A stretch of DNA of 64,000 nt from Streptomyces sp. NBC_01304 (GCF_035975855.1 NZ_CP109055.1:3038001-3102000); one strand, 5' to 3'; shown: positions 34,259-50,265, counted from the stretch's first letter. Notes: generated from the letters alone by a model not told the origin. Made by a program: numbers and translations.

Positions 34259-35475
34259 GAACAGCTGCCGTCAGCAATGACGTAATAGCCTGCCGGTGAT
34301 TCCTTCAGAGTGTGGGTCACCGCCATGTTGTAGAGCCCCATCTTCTCGTTCGAGCCCTTGGCGTAGACGTAACCACCGCTGGTGGTGGCCCGCCCGGCCG
34401 TCACCTGGGCGTAGTTGCTCGCCGTCCAGCACGCCACCGGGTCGGGCGTCGGCGTACCGCCGGGGTCCGGGGTCGATCCGGTCAGGCCGAAGAACTCGGT
34501 GACGTAATAACTGGAACAGATCGAGTCCAGGAAGTACGCGCCGGCCTGCCCGCACTGCTGCGCGCCCGGGCCCGGGTCGACCGGGGTGCCGTGTCCGATG
34601 CCGGGCACGCGGTCGACCTCGACGGCCACCGAGCCGTCGGCTGCCAGGTACTGCTCCCTGCGGGTGTTGTCGGAGCCGATGGTGGACGTGCGGTCGGGGC
34701 TCTGGTCGAGGCCGTGCACGGCGGTCCACTGGTCGCGCAGCTCGTCGGCGTTCTTCGGCTTGACCGTCGGATCGCTGTCGCCGTGCCAGATCGCCACCCG
34801 CGGCCAGGGCCCGGTGTGGCCGGGGTAGGCGTCGGTGACGCGCTTGGCCCACTCGGCAGGCGTACGGTCGACGCCCGGATCCATGCAGGTGTAGGCCCCG
34901 CTGTCCTTGGTGCAGTCGTACGGCAGTCCGGCGATGACGGCACCCGCCTTGAACACGTCCGGGTAGGTGGCCAGCATCACCGAGGTCATCGCGCCACCGG
35001 CCGACAGGCCCGTGACGTACGCCCGTGACGCGTCCCCTCCATAGGCCGAGACGGCATGGGCGACCATCTGCCGGATGGACGCGGCCTCGCCCTGACCACG
35101 CCGGTTGTCGGTGGCCTGGAACCAGTTGAAGCACTTGCTGATGTTGTTGGACGAGGTCGTCTCCCCGAACACCAGCAGGAACTTGTGCCGGTCGGCGAAC
35201 GTGGTCAGCCCCGAGTTGTCGGCGTAGGTCTGCGCGTCCTGCGTACAGCCGTGCAGGGCGACCACGACCGGCGCGTTCGCGGGCAGCTCCGCCGGCCGGT
35301 AGACGTACATGTTCAAGGCACCTGGATTGGCACCGAAGTTGGCGACCTTCTCCAGGCCCACCGCGGCGGCCTGCGCGGAGGGCGCGGGAGCGAAGAGGGC
35401 CGCTACGGCGGCCAGGGCGGCGGCGACGGCCAGGGCGCTCACCGTCACGAGGCGGCGCGCTGTTCGGATAGGCAC
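34255..35475 (-). CDS. phaZ: Secreted poly(3-hydroxybutyrate) depolymerase, PHB/esterase family
   Basis: 406 residues. GTG 35475 has GAGGGAG eight nt upstream; the leader VPIRTARRLVTVSAL... ends in a signal site after SAQA. The catalytic domain is an alpha/beta hydrolase of the PHB depolymerase/LpqC group: oxyanion HGCTQDAQTYADNSG, lipase box GLSAGG with the nucleophilic Ser near residue 150, Asp in HGDSDPTV and His in GIGHGTPVD. A Pro/Thr linker (TPDPGGTPTPDP) leads to a C-terminal domain of about 55 residues that resembles a PHB-binding domain. It should release 3-hydroxybutyrate outside the cell for the transporter, dehydrogenase and CoA-transferase nearby. Confidence 0.86.
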   Translation of the reverse strand: MPIRTARRLVTVSALAVAAALAAVAALFAPAPSAQAAAVGLEKVANFGANPGALNMYVYRPAELPANAPVVVALHGCTQDAQTYADNSGLTTFADRHKFLLVFGETTSSNNISKCFNWFQATDNRRGQGEAASIRQMVAHAVSAYGGDASRAYVTGLSAGGAMTSVMLATYPDVFKAGAVIAGLPYDCTKDSGAYTCMDPGVDRTPAEWAKRVTDAYPGHTGPWPRVAIWHGDSDPTVKPKNADELRDQWTAVHGLDQSPDRTSTIGSDNTRREQYLAADGSVAVEVDRVPGIGHGTPVDPGPGAQQCGQAGAYFLDSICSSYYVTEFFGLTGSTPDPGGTPTPDPVACWTASNYAQVTAGRATTSGGYVYAKGSNEKMGLYNMAVTHTLKESPAGYYVIADGSCS

Positions 35476-35577
35476 GGGAGGTCTCCCTCGGTCGGCGGCA
35501 CGGGACCGTCCCGAGTCCCGTGGCCCGGCCCCGGCCGCGCGCGGCGGCCGGAAACCGAGGCGCCGCCACCGTAGGAG

Positions 35578-35643
35578 CGGGCCCGGCAGCCCTGAAATGG
35601 TGTGGCCACCCACAACCAGGGCTGCCGGGCCCGGCTTGTTGAA
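35578..35643. terminator. Long inverted repeat between CoA-transferase and depolymerase genes
   Basis: A 17-bp arm at 35578-35594 is repeated as its exact complement at 35627-35643. The 32-nt loop holds another small stem (TGTGG/CCACA). It probably ends the CoA-transferase transcript, and may also regulate phaZ, whose start is 103 bp further on. Confidence 0.6.
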
Positions 35644-35728
35644 CCGTTGTCTGTGCACGGCAGGTCTGCTATTCGTGTACGCCACAGGACGTCAAGTCCG
35701 CTGCACACGCTCGCAAATTGACGGTACG

Positions 35729-36388
35729 TCAGGAGATCGCCGGCACCGCGCAGTCGGCCCCCACCGCCAGGTGCGGTCCGGTCGCGGCGCGGACCCGGTC
35801 CACGCTCACCCCGGGCGCAAGCTCGCGCAGCACGAGCCCGTCCCGGCCGACGTCGATGACCGCGAGGTCGGTGATGACCCGCTCCACCACGCCCCAGCCG
35901 GTCAGCGGCAGCGTGCACTCCTCGACCAGCTTGGGCGAGCCGTCCTTGGCGGTGTGCTCCATCAGCACGAGCACACGCCGCGCGCCGTGCACGAGGTCCA
36001 TGGCGCCGCCCATGCCCTTGACCATCTTCCCGGGGATCATCCAGTTGGCGAGGTCCCCGAAGGCGGAGACCTGCATGGCACCGAGCACGGCGACGTCGAT
36101 GTGCCCGCCGCGGATCATCCCGAACGACAGCGCGGAGTCGAAGAAGGACGCCCCCGGACCGGTGGTGACCGTCTCCTTGCCCGCGTTGATCAGGTCGGGG
36201 TGCACATCGTCCTCGTGCGGGTACGGTCCGACGCCGAGGATCCCGTTCTCGGAGTGCAGGACCACCTCCACGCCCTCGGGCAGGTGGTTGGGGATCAGGG
36301 TGGGGAGCCCGATGCCGAGGTTGACGTACGAGCCGTCGGTCAGCTCCCGGGCGGCGCGGGCCGCCATCTGCTCACGGTTCCAGGCCAC
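35729..36388 (-). CDS. scoB: 3-oxoacid CoA-transferase subunit B
   Basis: 219 residues. The subunit B signature is [10 protein letters not shown], whose Glu forms the covalent CoA thioester; [18 protein letters not shown] and GMGGAMDLV also match. With subunit A it moves CoA from succinyl-CoA to acetoacetate, giving acetoacetyl-CoA. I choose GTG 36388 (MAWNREQM), the start usual in the family, one base after the subunit A stop, with AGGAA upstream; another GTG lies 9 nt earlier. It is coupled to subunit A and ends before a large inverted repeat. Confidence 0.88.
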   Translation of the reverse strand: MAWNREQMAARAARELTDGSYVNLGIGLPTLIPNHLPEGVEVVLHSENGILGVGPYPHEDDVHPDLINAGKETVTTGPGASFFDSALSFGMIRGGHIDVAVLGAMQVSAFGDLANWMIPGKMVKGMGGAMDLVHGARRVLVLMEHTAKDGSPKLVEECTLPLTGWGVVERVITDLAVIDVGRDGLVLRELAPGVSVDRVRAATGPHLAVGADCAVPAIS

Positions 36389-36389
36389 T

Positions 36390-37196
36390 TCAGGCACCCA
36401 CTTCCTGGCGCGGCGGCGCGGCGGGCCGCACGCCGGGCCGCACCGTTCGCCGCTCGATGCGCTTCTCCGCCCGCGGATCGCCGGCCGCGACCGGCACCAC
36501 GCGCTGGACGAAGATCCCCGGCAGATGGACCCGGTCCGGATCCAGTTCGCCCGGCTCGACCAGCTCCTCCACCTCCGCGACGGTGATGCGACCCGCCATC
36601 GCCGCAAGGGGGTTGAAGTTGCGCGCCGAGGCATGGAAGACGAGGTTGCCGTGCCGGTCCCCCACCGCCGCACGCACCAGCGCGAAGTCGGTGGTGATGC
36701 CTTCCTCCAGCAGGTACTCGCGCTCGCCGAAGGCCCTGATCTCCTTGCGCGGCGAGGCCACCGCCACGGTGCCGTCCGGGCGGTACCGCCACGGCAGCCC
36801 GCCCTCGGCGATCTGCGTACCGGCACCGGCCGGTGTGTAGAACGCGGGAATCCCCGCGCCACCGGCCCGCAGCCGCTCCGCCAGGGTGCCCTGCGGAACG
36901 AGCTCCACCTCCAGCTCACCGGCGAGGTACTGGCGGGCGAACTCCTTGTTCTCGCCCACGTACGAGCTGGTCATCCGGGCGATCCGGGCCTCCCGCAGCA
37001 GCTGCCCGAGGCCCCAGTCGTCCACCCCGCAGTTGTTGGACACCACTCGCAGGCCGCCAACCTCCTTGCCCAGCAAGGCATGCAGCAGAACGGTGGGCAC
37101 ACCGCACAGACCGAACCCGCCGACCGCCAGCGAAGCTCCCGCGCCGACGTCGGCGACCGATTCGGCCGGATCGCCGACCACCTTGTCCAAGCCCAT
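36390..37196 (-). CDS. scoA: 3-oxoacid CoA-transferase subunit A
   Basis: 268 residues. Subunit A motifs are present: GGFGLCGVP (the CoA-binding G-rich turn), [38 protein letters not shown] and [10 protein letters not shown]. The last 25 residues are Arg/Pro-rich and not conserved. It is upstream of and coupled to subunit B. GAGGAAGG precedes the ATG by about 10 nt. Together they complete the route from 3-hydroxybutyrate to acetoacetyl-CoA. A shared GGATCCATGTGT box lies 110 bp upstream. Confidence 0.88.
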   Translation of the reverse strand: MGLDKVVGDPAESVADVGAGASLAVGGFGLCGVPTVLLHALLGKEVGGLRVVSNNCGVDDWGLGQLLREARIARMTSSYVGENKEFARQYLAGELEVELVPQGTLAERLRAGGAGIPAFYTPAGAGTQIAEGGLPWRYRPDGTVAVASPRKEIRAFGEREYLLEEGITTDFALVRAAVGDRHGNLVFHASARNFNPLAAMAGRITVAEVEELVEPGELDPDRVHLPGIFVQRVVPVAAGDPRAEKRIERRTVRPGVRPAAPPRQEVGA

Positions 37197-37284
37197 TCGC
37201 GGCCCCTTCCTCGGATGTGATGCCGACGCGTGTGGCGCCGACTGCGGTCACATTAGGAAGGGCGGCCGGGGCGGAACGATGTTG

Positions 37285-37317
37285 ATCCCCCACACAACGG
37301 CGTACGGATCCATGTGT
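37285..37317. promoter_or_regulatory. ATGTGT box before the CoA-transferase operon
   Basis: ACACAA and CATGTGT lie in inverted order, and GGATCCATGTGT (37306-37317) repeats the sequence seen before bdhA with one change. The shared box suggests co-regulation of the two transcripts. Confidence 0.4.
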
Positions 37318-37455
37318 TCCTCAAGCCCCTCGGGCGGGCCGGAATCCGCCTGCGCGGCGGGCGGCCGAGGGCTCGGGCGGTGGTGCTTCACCCCACGGTC
37401 CGCGGCGAACCAACGGTGCCCGATCAACGGTGCGCGCTCCACCGCGCCCGATGCC

Positions 37456-37938
37456 TCACATGCAGAAGGTCTGGCCCACCTTGCCGGCCACCTTGGCGGC
37501 ATCGTCATGGGCCACGTAGACCAGGAACGCGCCGGCCGCCATGAGCAGTGTGGAGACCGCCAGGCAAAGAGGCACACTCCAATGGGTCGACTCGCGCTTG
37601 GCCTTCGTCACTCGCCAGGACAGCACGATCGCCAGCACTGCGGCACCGAGCGCCAGATAGGCGGTGGCGTAATTGGTCCAAGGGACAGCCAGCCACTTGC
37701 ACCCATGGGATGTCCGGTGCGTCAGGTCCTCAGCGAGCCACCCACCGGTGACGAGGGACACCAAAGAGATCAGGGTCGCGGCGATGATGTGCAGGGGAGC
37801 AGCGCAGGCCGGTCCGTTCCGGGCGCGGGGTGGAGTTGAGTGAGGTGGGGGGAAAGGGGCACCAGGCGGCCCTATTTGCCCCCTTTTTTCTGCCCTTTTC
37901 CCCCAGTTACACCCCAGGCGGGCGCCGGGCAGGGGCAT
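37456..37938 (-). CDS. Small membrane protein of unknown function
   Basis: Up to 160 residues. The last 110 contain three or four membrane helices: about 48-66 (HIIAATLISLVSLVTGGW), 90-108 and 122-142. The ending KVGQTFCM has a terminal Cys. The ATG overlaps the stop of the DUF397 gene (TGATG), so coupling is possible, but the first 45 residues are basic and coded by a purine-rich tract with no conserved look; the true start may be further inside. I recognise no family. It is the last gene of the XRE/DUF397 set and may be unrelated to it. Confidence 0.45.
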   Translation of the reverse strand: MPLPGARLGCNWGKRAEKRGQIGPPGAPFPPPHSTPPRARNGPACAAPLHIIAATLISLVSLVTGGWLAEDLTHRTSHGCKWLAVPWTNYATAYLALGAAVLAIVLSWRVTKAKRESTHWSVPLCLAVSTLLMAAGAFLVYVAHDDAAKVAGKVGQTFCM

Positions 37939-38183
37939 CAGCGTGCGGCGGCGTACGCGAGGAAGGTGGTCCAGGCGGCCGGGGCCAGGGTGAGCTCGGG
38001 GCCCTGCGCGTTCTTGGAGTCGCGGACGTGGACGGTGGTGGGGCAGGTGGCGATCTCTACGCAGTCGCCCTGCGAGCCGCTGCTGTAGCTGGACTTGCGC
38101 CAGGAGAGGGCGACTTCCACGCAGTCGTCGCCCTCGGAGCCGCTGTAGCTGCTCTTGAACCAGGCCAGTTCGGACGTGCTCAT
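37938..38183 (-). CDS. DUF397 protein with a duplicated N-terminal half
   Basis: 81 residues; DUF397 proteins are normally about 60-70. The motif W-x-KSSYS...CVE-(V/I)-A occurs twice (WFKSSYSGSEGDDCVEVA and WRKSSYSSGSQGDCVEIA), then VHVRDSKNAQGP and the usual ending AWTTFLAYA. The second copy reads as the normal domain; the first is a partial duplication. DUF397 proteins pair with XRE regulators and modulate them, as in the WhiJ/BldB-type sets that affect development. The start overlaps the XRE stop by 4 nt, which supports that pairing. Confidence 0.82.
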   Translation of the reverse strand: MSTSELAWFKSSYSGSEGDDCVEVALSWRKSSYSSGSQGDCVEIATCPTTVHVRDSKNAQGPELTLAPAAWTTFLAYAAAR

Positions 38184-39025
38184 AGCGCTCCTCGCATTCG
38201 CTTCAGCAGGCCCAAGGAGTCTTCGGGGGTGAGGGCCTGTGAGCGCATCTTGGCATACCGCTGTTGGAGGCGGCTGATCTCTTTCGCGTCAGCGATGAGG
38301 CGGCCGTTCTCCTGCCCCTCCGAGTATCCGAACCACCGGTTGTCCGGCGTCTCCGCCAGCTGGAGCGGACCGTCGAGTCCCGCGTGCACCGGCTGCTTCA
38401 GCGGCATGAGCTGGAACTCGACGTTCCAGTGCCGCGCGATCAACTCCAGGAGGTGGTCGAAGAGTTCACGTGTCACCGCCTCGCCGCCCGTGTGCCGTTC
38501 GAGGACCGCCTGCTCCACGATGAAGCTGAAAGCGGTCGGCGGCTTGCGGCTCGTGGACAGCAGGTTCTGGCGGTCGAGCCTGCCCGCGATCCGATGGTCC
38601 AGCGTCTCCGCGTCCGGCAGCGGCGGCACGTTGAGCGACACCGCCCGCGCGTACGCCTCCGTCTGCAGTAGCCCCGGCACCACCCGGCACTCGTACGTAC
38701 AGAGGCTGATCGCCTCCGCCTCGAACCTGGCCCACTGCCTGAACCACGCCGCCAGCCCCGGCTGCCGCGAAAGATGCCGCACCGCCCGCCGCAGCGCCCC
38801 CGTATCCCCGAGCACCTCCTCCGCCTTCTCCACGAACGCCTGGTCCGGCATCCGCCGCCCCTGCTCGATCGAGGCCACCGTGTGCTTGGAGAACTGCACC
38901 TCGTCGGCGAACTCGTCCCTGCTCAGCCCGTGGTGTTCGCGCAGGGCCTGGACCACCGCGCCGAACGTCCGCAAGCTGTCCGAGGACTCCGGCCCAACCC
39001 CCGCCCCCACCATGTCTTCGGTCAT
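38180..39025 (-). CDS. XRE-family regulator with DUF5753 (WhiJ-like)
   Basis: 281 residues. An XRE HTH spans about 22-75 (GLSRDEFADEVQFSKHTVASIEQGRRMP). DUF5753 follows with WFRQWARFEAEA, the conserved RVVPGLLQTEAYARAV and VEFQLMPL. Such regulators occur in dozens of copies in Streptomyces, next to DUF397 and HATPase genes, and control morphogenesis or antibiotic output. It shares a 4-nt overlap with the DUF397 gene. AAAGG lies upstream of the ATG. Which targets it binds cannot be read from sequence. Confidence 0.88.
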   Translation of the reverse strand: MTEDMVGAGVGPESSDSLRTFGAVVQALREHHGLSRDEFADEVQFSKHTVASIEQGRRMPDQAFVEKAEEVLGDTGALRRAVRHLSRQPGLAAWFRQWARFEAEAISLCTYECRVVPGLLQTEAYARAVSLNVPPLPDAETLDHRIAGRLDRQNLLSTSRKPPTAFSFIVEQAVLERHTGGEAVTRELFDHLLELIARHWNVEFQLMPLKQPVHAGLDGPLQLAETPDNRWFGYSEGQENGRLIADAKEISRLQQRYAKMRSQALTPEDSLGLLKRMRGAL

Positions 39026-39185
39026 CGCCCGGCCACCTTTCGCGCATCAGCCCCGCGTGACACCATCAACGCACCCATGGTCACGGGCAGTTACGCGTAC
39101 CGTCCACCCTTCGTGCGCGTACGCTCGCGCAGCGTACGCGGTTCCGACCTGGTGAACTCCCCGTCCCGAACGCCAGATTGGCGGC

Positions 39186-43316
<4,131 letters not shown>

Positions 43317-43699
43317 CGCGGGGTTCCTTCCCTAGGGGTGGGTGCAGGAAGTGTCTGAGGCGGTGGGGAGTGCCTGAGGCAGTGAAGCAGCGGCCGCCGA
43401 AACCGGTCGACCGTGCGCACATGCCCACCCCATGCGATTACGCCACGGCCGTCATGGCGGATTCCGTGGGTTCCTCCGAACCCTTTGAGCGACCTCGGCG
43501 CAGGCGCTGCGCAGCACGCCGTCGACACCGTTCGTCCACGTGTACGCATATGACGCGGGGCTGGTTCTCGACGCCTTGGGACGGGGCGCGATCCTCACGC
43601 GGACGAGACTTGTCCGGTTCTTCGCGGCATCGTCTCAACTTCCGGCCGGACGCGCCCTGTTCACGCCCCGAAGCCGCGCCCCCGTTGCGCGGTGAGGTG
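43317..43699. other. 383-nt intergenic region before the encapsulin gene
   Basis: This holds the promoter of the encapsulin/geosmin operon and the end of the substrate-binding-like gene. A 19-bp-period direct repeat of GTG(T/C)CTGAGGC(G/A)GTG lies at about 43352-43385, 36-70 bp before the start. No gene is supported in the rest. Confidence 0.5.
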
Positions 43700-45217
43700 T
43701 CAGGGCCGCAGCGGTTCGACGAACCGATAGCGGCCGACGGCGCCCCCGCCCTCCTCGGGCGCCCCCAGTTCGACCAGGGCCATGGGCCGGCCGGTGGGTT
43801 CGCCGGTGTCCGGGTCAAAGGCGATCTTGCCGCTGACGCCACGGACCGTGAACAGGCCCTGGGTCTGCTCCAGTTGGCCGCGCACCGCCATCGCGTCCAC
43901 CCCTTCGGGGCTGCCCCGCAGCGCACGGCGGGCCGCCATCGCGACGGTGTACACCGCGTCGTGGCCGAGCATCGCCTGGCCGTCCTCCAGGGCCGCGGCC
44001 GAGCTGCTGCCGGTCACGGCGCGGTAGCGCTCCTCGAAGGGGCCGTACGGGCCCCGGTCCTTGCCGCCGTAGACCTCCGCGGCGATCTTCGGGTGGGTGA
44101 ACGCCGTGTAGTACGCCTTGATCCCGCTGGCCCGCCAGCGCTCACTGAGCGCCTTGAGCTCGGCGCCGTGCGCCTTGCCCGCGGTGTCGAAGTACACGCC
44201 CACGGCGCTGGACCCGGAGAGCACCTTCACCGGGCAGCGCCGCCCGGCCTCGCCCGCGGCCTCGATGAACAGGCGCAGATCGCGTCCCCGGCCCGCGAAG
44301 TACACGGCGTCGGGCTGCGGGTCGGGGGCGCAGACCTTCTCGGCGGCGCCGTACAGGTCGTTGCTCTGCGGCGCCGCGCTGCCCGAGCTGTACGGCACGA
44401 TCTCCTCGTCGACCTTCAGGCCGACCCGCTCGGCGGCCGCCCGGAAGCCCCAGTACAGCTGGGCGTTGTAGTCGTCGCCGTCCTTGCCGCCGCGGACGAT
44501 CTGCACCCGGTAGCCGTGATCGGCGTCCTGCTCCTTCTTCAAGTACCGTGCGGCGGCGCCCGCTTGGTCCTTGGTGGGGAAGGACACCCGGTAGAAGCCC
44601 TTGCGGTCGGAGCCGAACCCGTCGGCCGCGACCGTGGCCCCGACCGTCGGCATCCCGGCCTTGCGCAGCTCGTCGACGGCCGCGACCGTGTGCTTGTTGC
44701 TCTGCCCGAGGCCCGCGACGGCCACCAGGCGCTCCTCGTCCCGCAGCGACACCAGCTGCTCGACCACGTCCGAGGCGTGCGTGTCGCCGTGTCCGGTGCT
44801 GGCGAGCAGCAGCCGGACCCGGGGGCGGGCGCCGCCCTTGCGGTTGATGTCGAGCTGGGCGAGGTGGGCGCCGGTCACCGCCTCCCGGATGGTGTCGCGG
44901 CCGCGGTCGGCCTCGCCGCCGGACATGGCCTCCAGGTAGGCGACGGTGACGTAGGCGCCGCCCTCCTTCTCCACGCGCCGGTTCTCCGCCTCGATCTTCT
45001 CGCTGATGTCGTCGAGTCCGGGGAAGGAGTACGCGCCGTCGGTGACGCCGTAACAGTCTTCGCCCGCCTTGGTGACGCCCTCCCCGCACGTGGTGTCCTC
45101 GGTGGGCCAGAAGATGACGGCGGCGGCCACCAGGGCGCCCACCACGGCCAGCGCGATGGAGGACCACAGGACCCGGTTGGCCGGCCGGTGCGGAATCTGC
45201 AGGGAATCGTCGCTCAC
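43700..45217 (-). CDS. Membrane-anchored type I periplasmic-binding (receptor-like) protein
   Basis: 505 residues. A short cytoplasmic tail is followed by one membrane helix (about 16-37, VLWSSIALAVVGALVAAAVIF) without a lipobox or clear cleavage site, so the protein stays anchored. The extracellular part is a Peripla_BP_6-type fold of the Leu/Ile/Val-binding and receptor-ligand group: VAVAGLGQSNKHTVAAVDELRKAGMPTVG, FYRVSFPTKDQAGAAARYL and AMLGHDAVYTVAMA. No permease or ABC ATPase is nearby. GTG 45217 overlaps the stop of the NTPase gene (GTGA), so the two are coupled. I infer a sensor that reports to the NTPase; the ligand is unknown. Confidence 0.72.
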   Translation of the reverse strand: MSDDSLQIPHRPANRVLWSSIALAVVGALVAAAVIFWPTEDTTCGEGVTKAGEDCYGVTDGAYSFPGLDDISEKIEAENRRVEKEGGAYVTVAYLEAMSGGEADRGRDTIREAVTGAHLAQLDINRKGGARPRVRLLLASTGHGDTHASDVVEQLVSLRDEERLVAVAGLGQSNKHTVAAVDELRKAGMPTVGATVAADGFGSDRKGFYRVSFPTKDQAGAAARYLKKEQDADHGYRVQIVRGGKDGDDYNAQLYWGFRAAAERVGLKVDEEIVPYSSGSAAPQSNDLYGAAEKVCAPDPQPDAVYFAGRGRDLRLFIEAAGEAGRRCPVKVLSGSSAVGVYFDTAGKAHGAELKALSERWRASGIKAYYTAFTHPKIAAEVYGGKDRGPYGPFEERYRAVTGSSSAAALEDGQAMLGHDAVYTVAMAARRALRGSPEGVDAMAVRGQLEQTQGLFTVRGVSGKIAFDPDTGEPTGRPMALVELGAPEEGGGAVGRYRFVEPLRP

Positions 45218-47184
45218 AGCCAGGGCTCCTCGGCGTACTGGTCGGCCTTCTTCACGAGCAGGGCCGCCCAGGCCTCCTGCCCGGTGTGGGCGGTGGCCAG
45301 AGTGTGGAAGCGTGCGTTGACCTCGGAATAGAGGGTGGCGTGGGGGTCGCCGAGCGGGTCGCGGTAGGGGTCGCCCACCCCGTCCGTCGCGGGGTCCTCG
45401 GGCGGCTCGGGGGCCAGCCAACTTGCCGCGAGCAGGCGGGTGATGGTGCGCAGGCGGGGATCGATCGCGTCGCCCAGGAGGTGCTGGACCAGGAACTCGA
45501 AGCGGCTCCAGGGCGCGGTTCCGGCGCTGTGCACCGAGGCGGGCACGGGCGCGCGGCGCAGCCGGCACAGGCGGGAGCACCACGCCTCGGGGGTGCCGCG
45601 CTCGAAGACCGAGTCGAGGTACCCGGCCGCCGCCGGCAGATCGCCGCCCGCGAGGGCGTGGTACGCGGCCTCGGTGGGCTTGTCGCGCTGCCCGGCCCGG
45701 ACCCGCAGGCCTGAGTGCAGGGTGGCGGGGTCCTCGCGCAGGGTGGCGAGGAGCAGGCGGCGCAGCAGGGGGTGCGGGGGCAGTCCGTCGGCGCGCCGGT
45801 CTCCGGTGCCGATGTGCAGGGTGTGCAGCCGTTCCTGCCGGAAGTCCCGGAAGGCGTCCTCGAGTTCGGAGGTGTTCAGCCAGCCGGCGTGCAGGGCGTG
45901 GTTGAGGTCGGGGGCGACGGCGGCCTGTTGCAGGATGCGGCGCAGCTCGTCGGAGCAGTCGAGGGGCAGGAGCCGGTCGAGCAGCGGGCCGACCAGCTCC
46001 CGCGACTCGAATATCTGCCGCAGCCGGTACTGCCAGCGGTCCGTGGTGTCGATGCCGGGCAGCTCGGCGAGCACACAGGCGGTGCCCTCCGGCTGGCCGC
46101 GGGTGAGTTCGTACACCGCCCAGCCGAGCCAGGGAATGCCCTTGCGGGGCGCGGGTGTGCCGGTGCGCCCCAGGACGACCGCGGTCTGGCCCTCGACCTC
46201 CTGCCGGGTCAGGTCGCGGAGCTGGCCGACCCGCAGCCCGTCGCTGACCTGCTGGGGCTCGAACTCGCCCGGCGCACCCCAGCGCCCGGGATATCCGTCG
46301 CCGGTGCCGGGCGAGCCGAACCGGTGCGGCTGGAGCGCCGCCGGGTAGCTGCCGGCCGTGGCCAGGACCACCAGCGGGTCGGGGTCACCCGGGTCGCGTG
46401 CCTGGAGCAGCAGCGCGAGCACTTCGCCGCCGAGCGGGTTGTCGATGTTGTCCAGGAGCATCAGACAGCGCACGGCCCAGTCCTGCTTGGCGTAGCTCCG
46501 GCGCAGATCGTCGAGGAACGTCTCGCAGGCCAGGACCTCGATGGGCCCCCGGTCCTCCGGCTCGCCCCGGTGGGCGAGATTGAGCTCGATCAGGAAGTCC
46601 AGGGCCGAGGTGGCACCGGTCCGGTCCAGGCCGGCCACACGGCGGCGGAAGTTGCGCCGCAGCCACTGCCGCTCCCCGAGGAGCAGCAGCTGCAGGGCGG
46701 CGGTGACCAGGGCCGGCAGGCCGAGCATGGCGGCGGCGACCTCGGCCACCTGGTAGGCGCCGGACAGCCACCCGGCGGAGCGCGCGGGCAGCGCCTGGGC
46801 CATCTGGCGCCGCGCCAAGTCCCGGTTCTGCGAGTCCACTTCGGCCTTGAGCGCGGCGGTGAGCACCTTGAGCGCGGGGAACGGCATGCGCGGCACCTGC
46901 GGCTTCTCGCTGTTCAGCCCGAACGCGAGGCTCGCGAACACTTCGACGGGCCGCTGCTGCTGCCCGGCGAGGTCGGCCAGGTCGAGGCGGACGACCGGCC
47001 CGCTCTTCGCCCAGTTCGCGAGGTAGCGCAGGAGGGTCGTCTTGCCGCTCCCGCGCGGACCGAGCAACAGCGTCACGGGCCGCTGCCCGGCGCCGCGCTC
47101 CCCGTCCCGGGGCAGCAGCTGGGCCTTGACGTAGTCCCGTACCGCCTGGTCCCGCTTCGACTCCCCCGCCCAGTTACCCGGCAT
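45214..47184 (-). CDS. P-loop NTPase of STAND/KAP-like type with a membrane-prone insert
   Basis: 656 residues. Walker A is GPRGSGKTT (42-50), Walker B is CLMLLDNIDN (240-249), and LVVLATAGS (271-279) resembles sensor 1. Between the Walker motifs lies a hydrophobic pair of helices (about 138-170, GAYQVAEVAAAMLGLPALV...LQLLLL) followed by a basic RRNFRRR stretch, the layout of KAP NTPases, which have membrane helices inserted in the P-loop domain. The C-terminal 350 residues are helical and unrecognised. It precedes and is coupled to an anchored binding protein. The role is unknown; a ligand-triggered switch is one possibility. Confidence 0.6.
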   Translation of the reverse strand: MPGNWAGESKRDQAVRDYVKAQLLPRDGERGAGQRPVTLLLGPRGSGKTTLLRYLANWAKSGPVVRLDLADLAGQQQRPVEVFASLAFGLNSEKPQVPRMPFPALKVLTAALKAEVDSQNRDLARRQMAQALPARSAGWLSGAYQVAEVAAAMLGLPALVTAALQLLLLGERQWLRRNFRRRVAGLDRTGATSALDFLIELNLAHRGEPEDRGPIEVLACETFLDDLRRSYAKQDWAVRCLMLLDNIDNPLGGEVLALLLQARDPGDPDPLVVLATAGSYPAALQPHRFGSPGTGDGYPGRWGAPGEFEPQQVSDGLRVGQLRDLTRQEVEGQTAVVLGRTGTPAPRKGIPWLGWAVYELTRGQPEGTACVLAELPGIDTTDRWQYRLRQIFESRELVGPLLDRLLPLDCSDELRRILQQAAVAPDLNHALHAGWLNTSELEDAFRDFRQERLHTLHIGTGDRRADGLPPHPLLRRLLLATLREDPATLHSGLRVRAGQRDKPTEAAYHALAGGDLPAAAGYLDSVFERGTPEAWCSRLCRLRRAPVPASVHSAGTAPWSRFEFLVQHLLGDAIDPRLRTITRLLAASWLAPEPPEDPATDGVGDPYRDPLGDPHATLYSEVNARFHTLATAHTGQEAWAALLVKKADQYAEEPWL

Positions 47185-47392
47185 CGGCCCCGCCCTCCGG
47201 CCTGCGCATCACGGCGTTGTGATGGCGTTAACGGAGGATCAATATCCCTGTGACGGATGGGACTTGCAACCGATTCCGGCAGCCCTCGAGCGTGAGATGA
47301 GCCGCACCGCCCACCGTTCGGCGCAAGGCCCAACTACCTTGTCCGATACCGCACTTGGGACCTGGCTGATTTCCGCCGCCGGGACACGGCAA

Positions 47393-47426
47393 AGGGCCGC
47401 ACCCCCACGTACGGGAATGCGGCCCT
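47393..47426 (-). terminator. Terminator downstream of acnA
   Basis: AGGGCCGCA (47393-47401) pairs with TGCGGCCCT (47418-47426), and CCC/GGG adds an inner stem. It is 25 nt past the acnA stop. Confidence 0.65.
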
Positions 47427-47450
47427 CAACAACCAGCCGAGCGGCGCAGC

Positions 47451-50246
<2,796 letters not shown>

Positions 50247-50265
50247 TTAGGGTGCCCTTACCTAG
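50247..50265. promoter_or_regulatory. Iron-box-like (DmdR/IdeR) site before acnA
   Basis: TTAGGGTGCCCTTACCTAG matches the consensus TTAGGTTAGGCTAACCTAA at 13 of 19 positions. It lies 82 bp upstream of acnA. A similar and better box precedes feoA. Confidence 0.45.

Noticed and set aside
37197..37455. A possible gene in the gap before the CoA-transferase operon
   Set aside because: There is no credible start or conserved protein; only a regulatory box and short direct repeats are visible.
43700..45217. Assignment as a branched-chain amino-acid ABC importer component
   Set aside because: The fold fits, but it is anchored by a helix and no permease or ABC ATPase is adjacent; the neighbour is a different NTPase.
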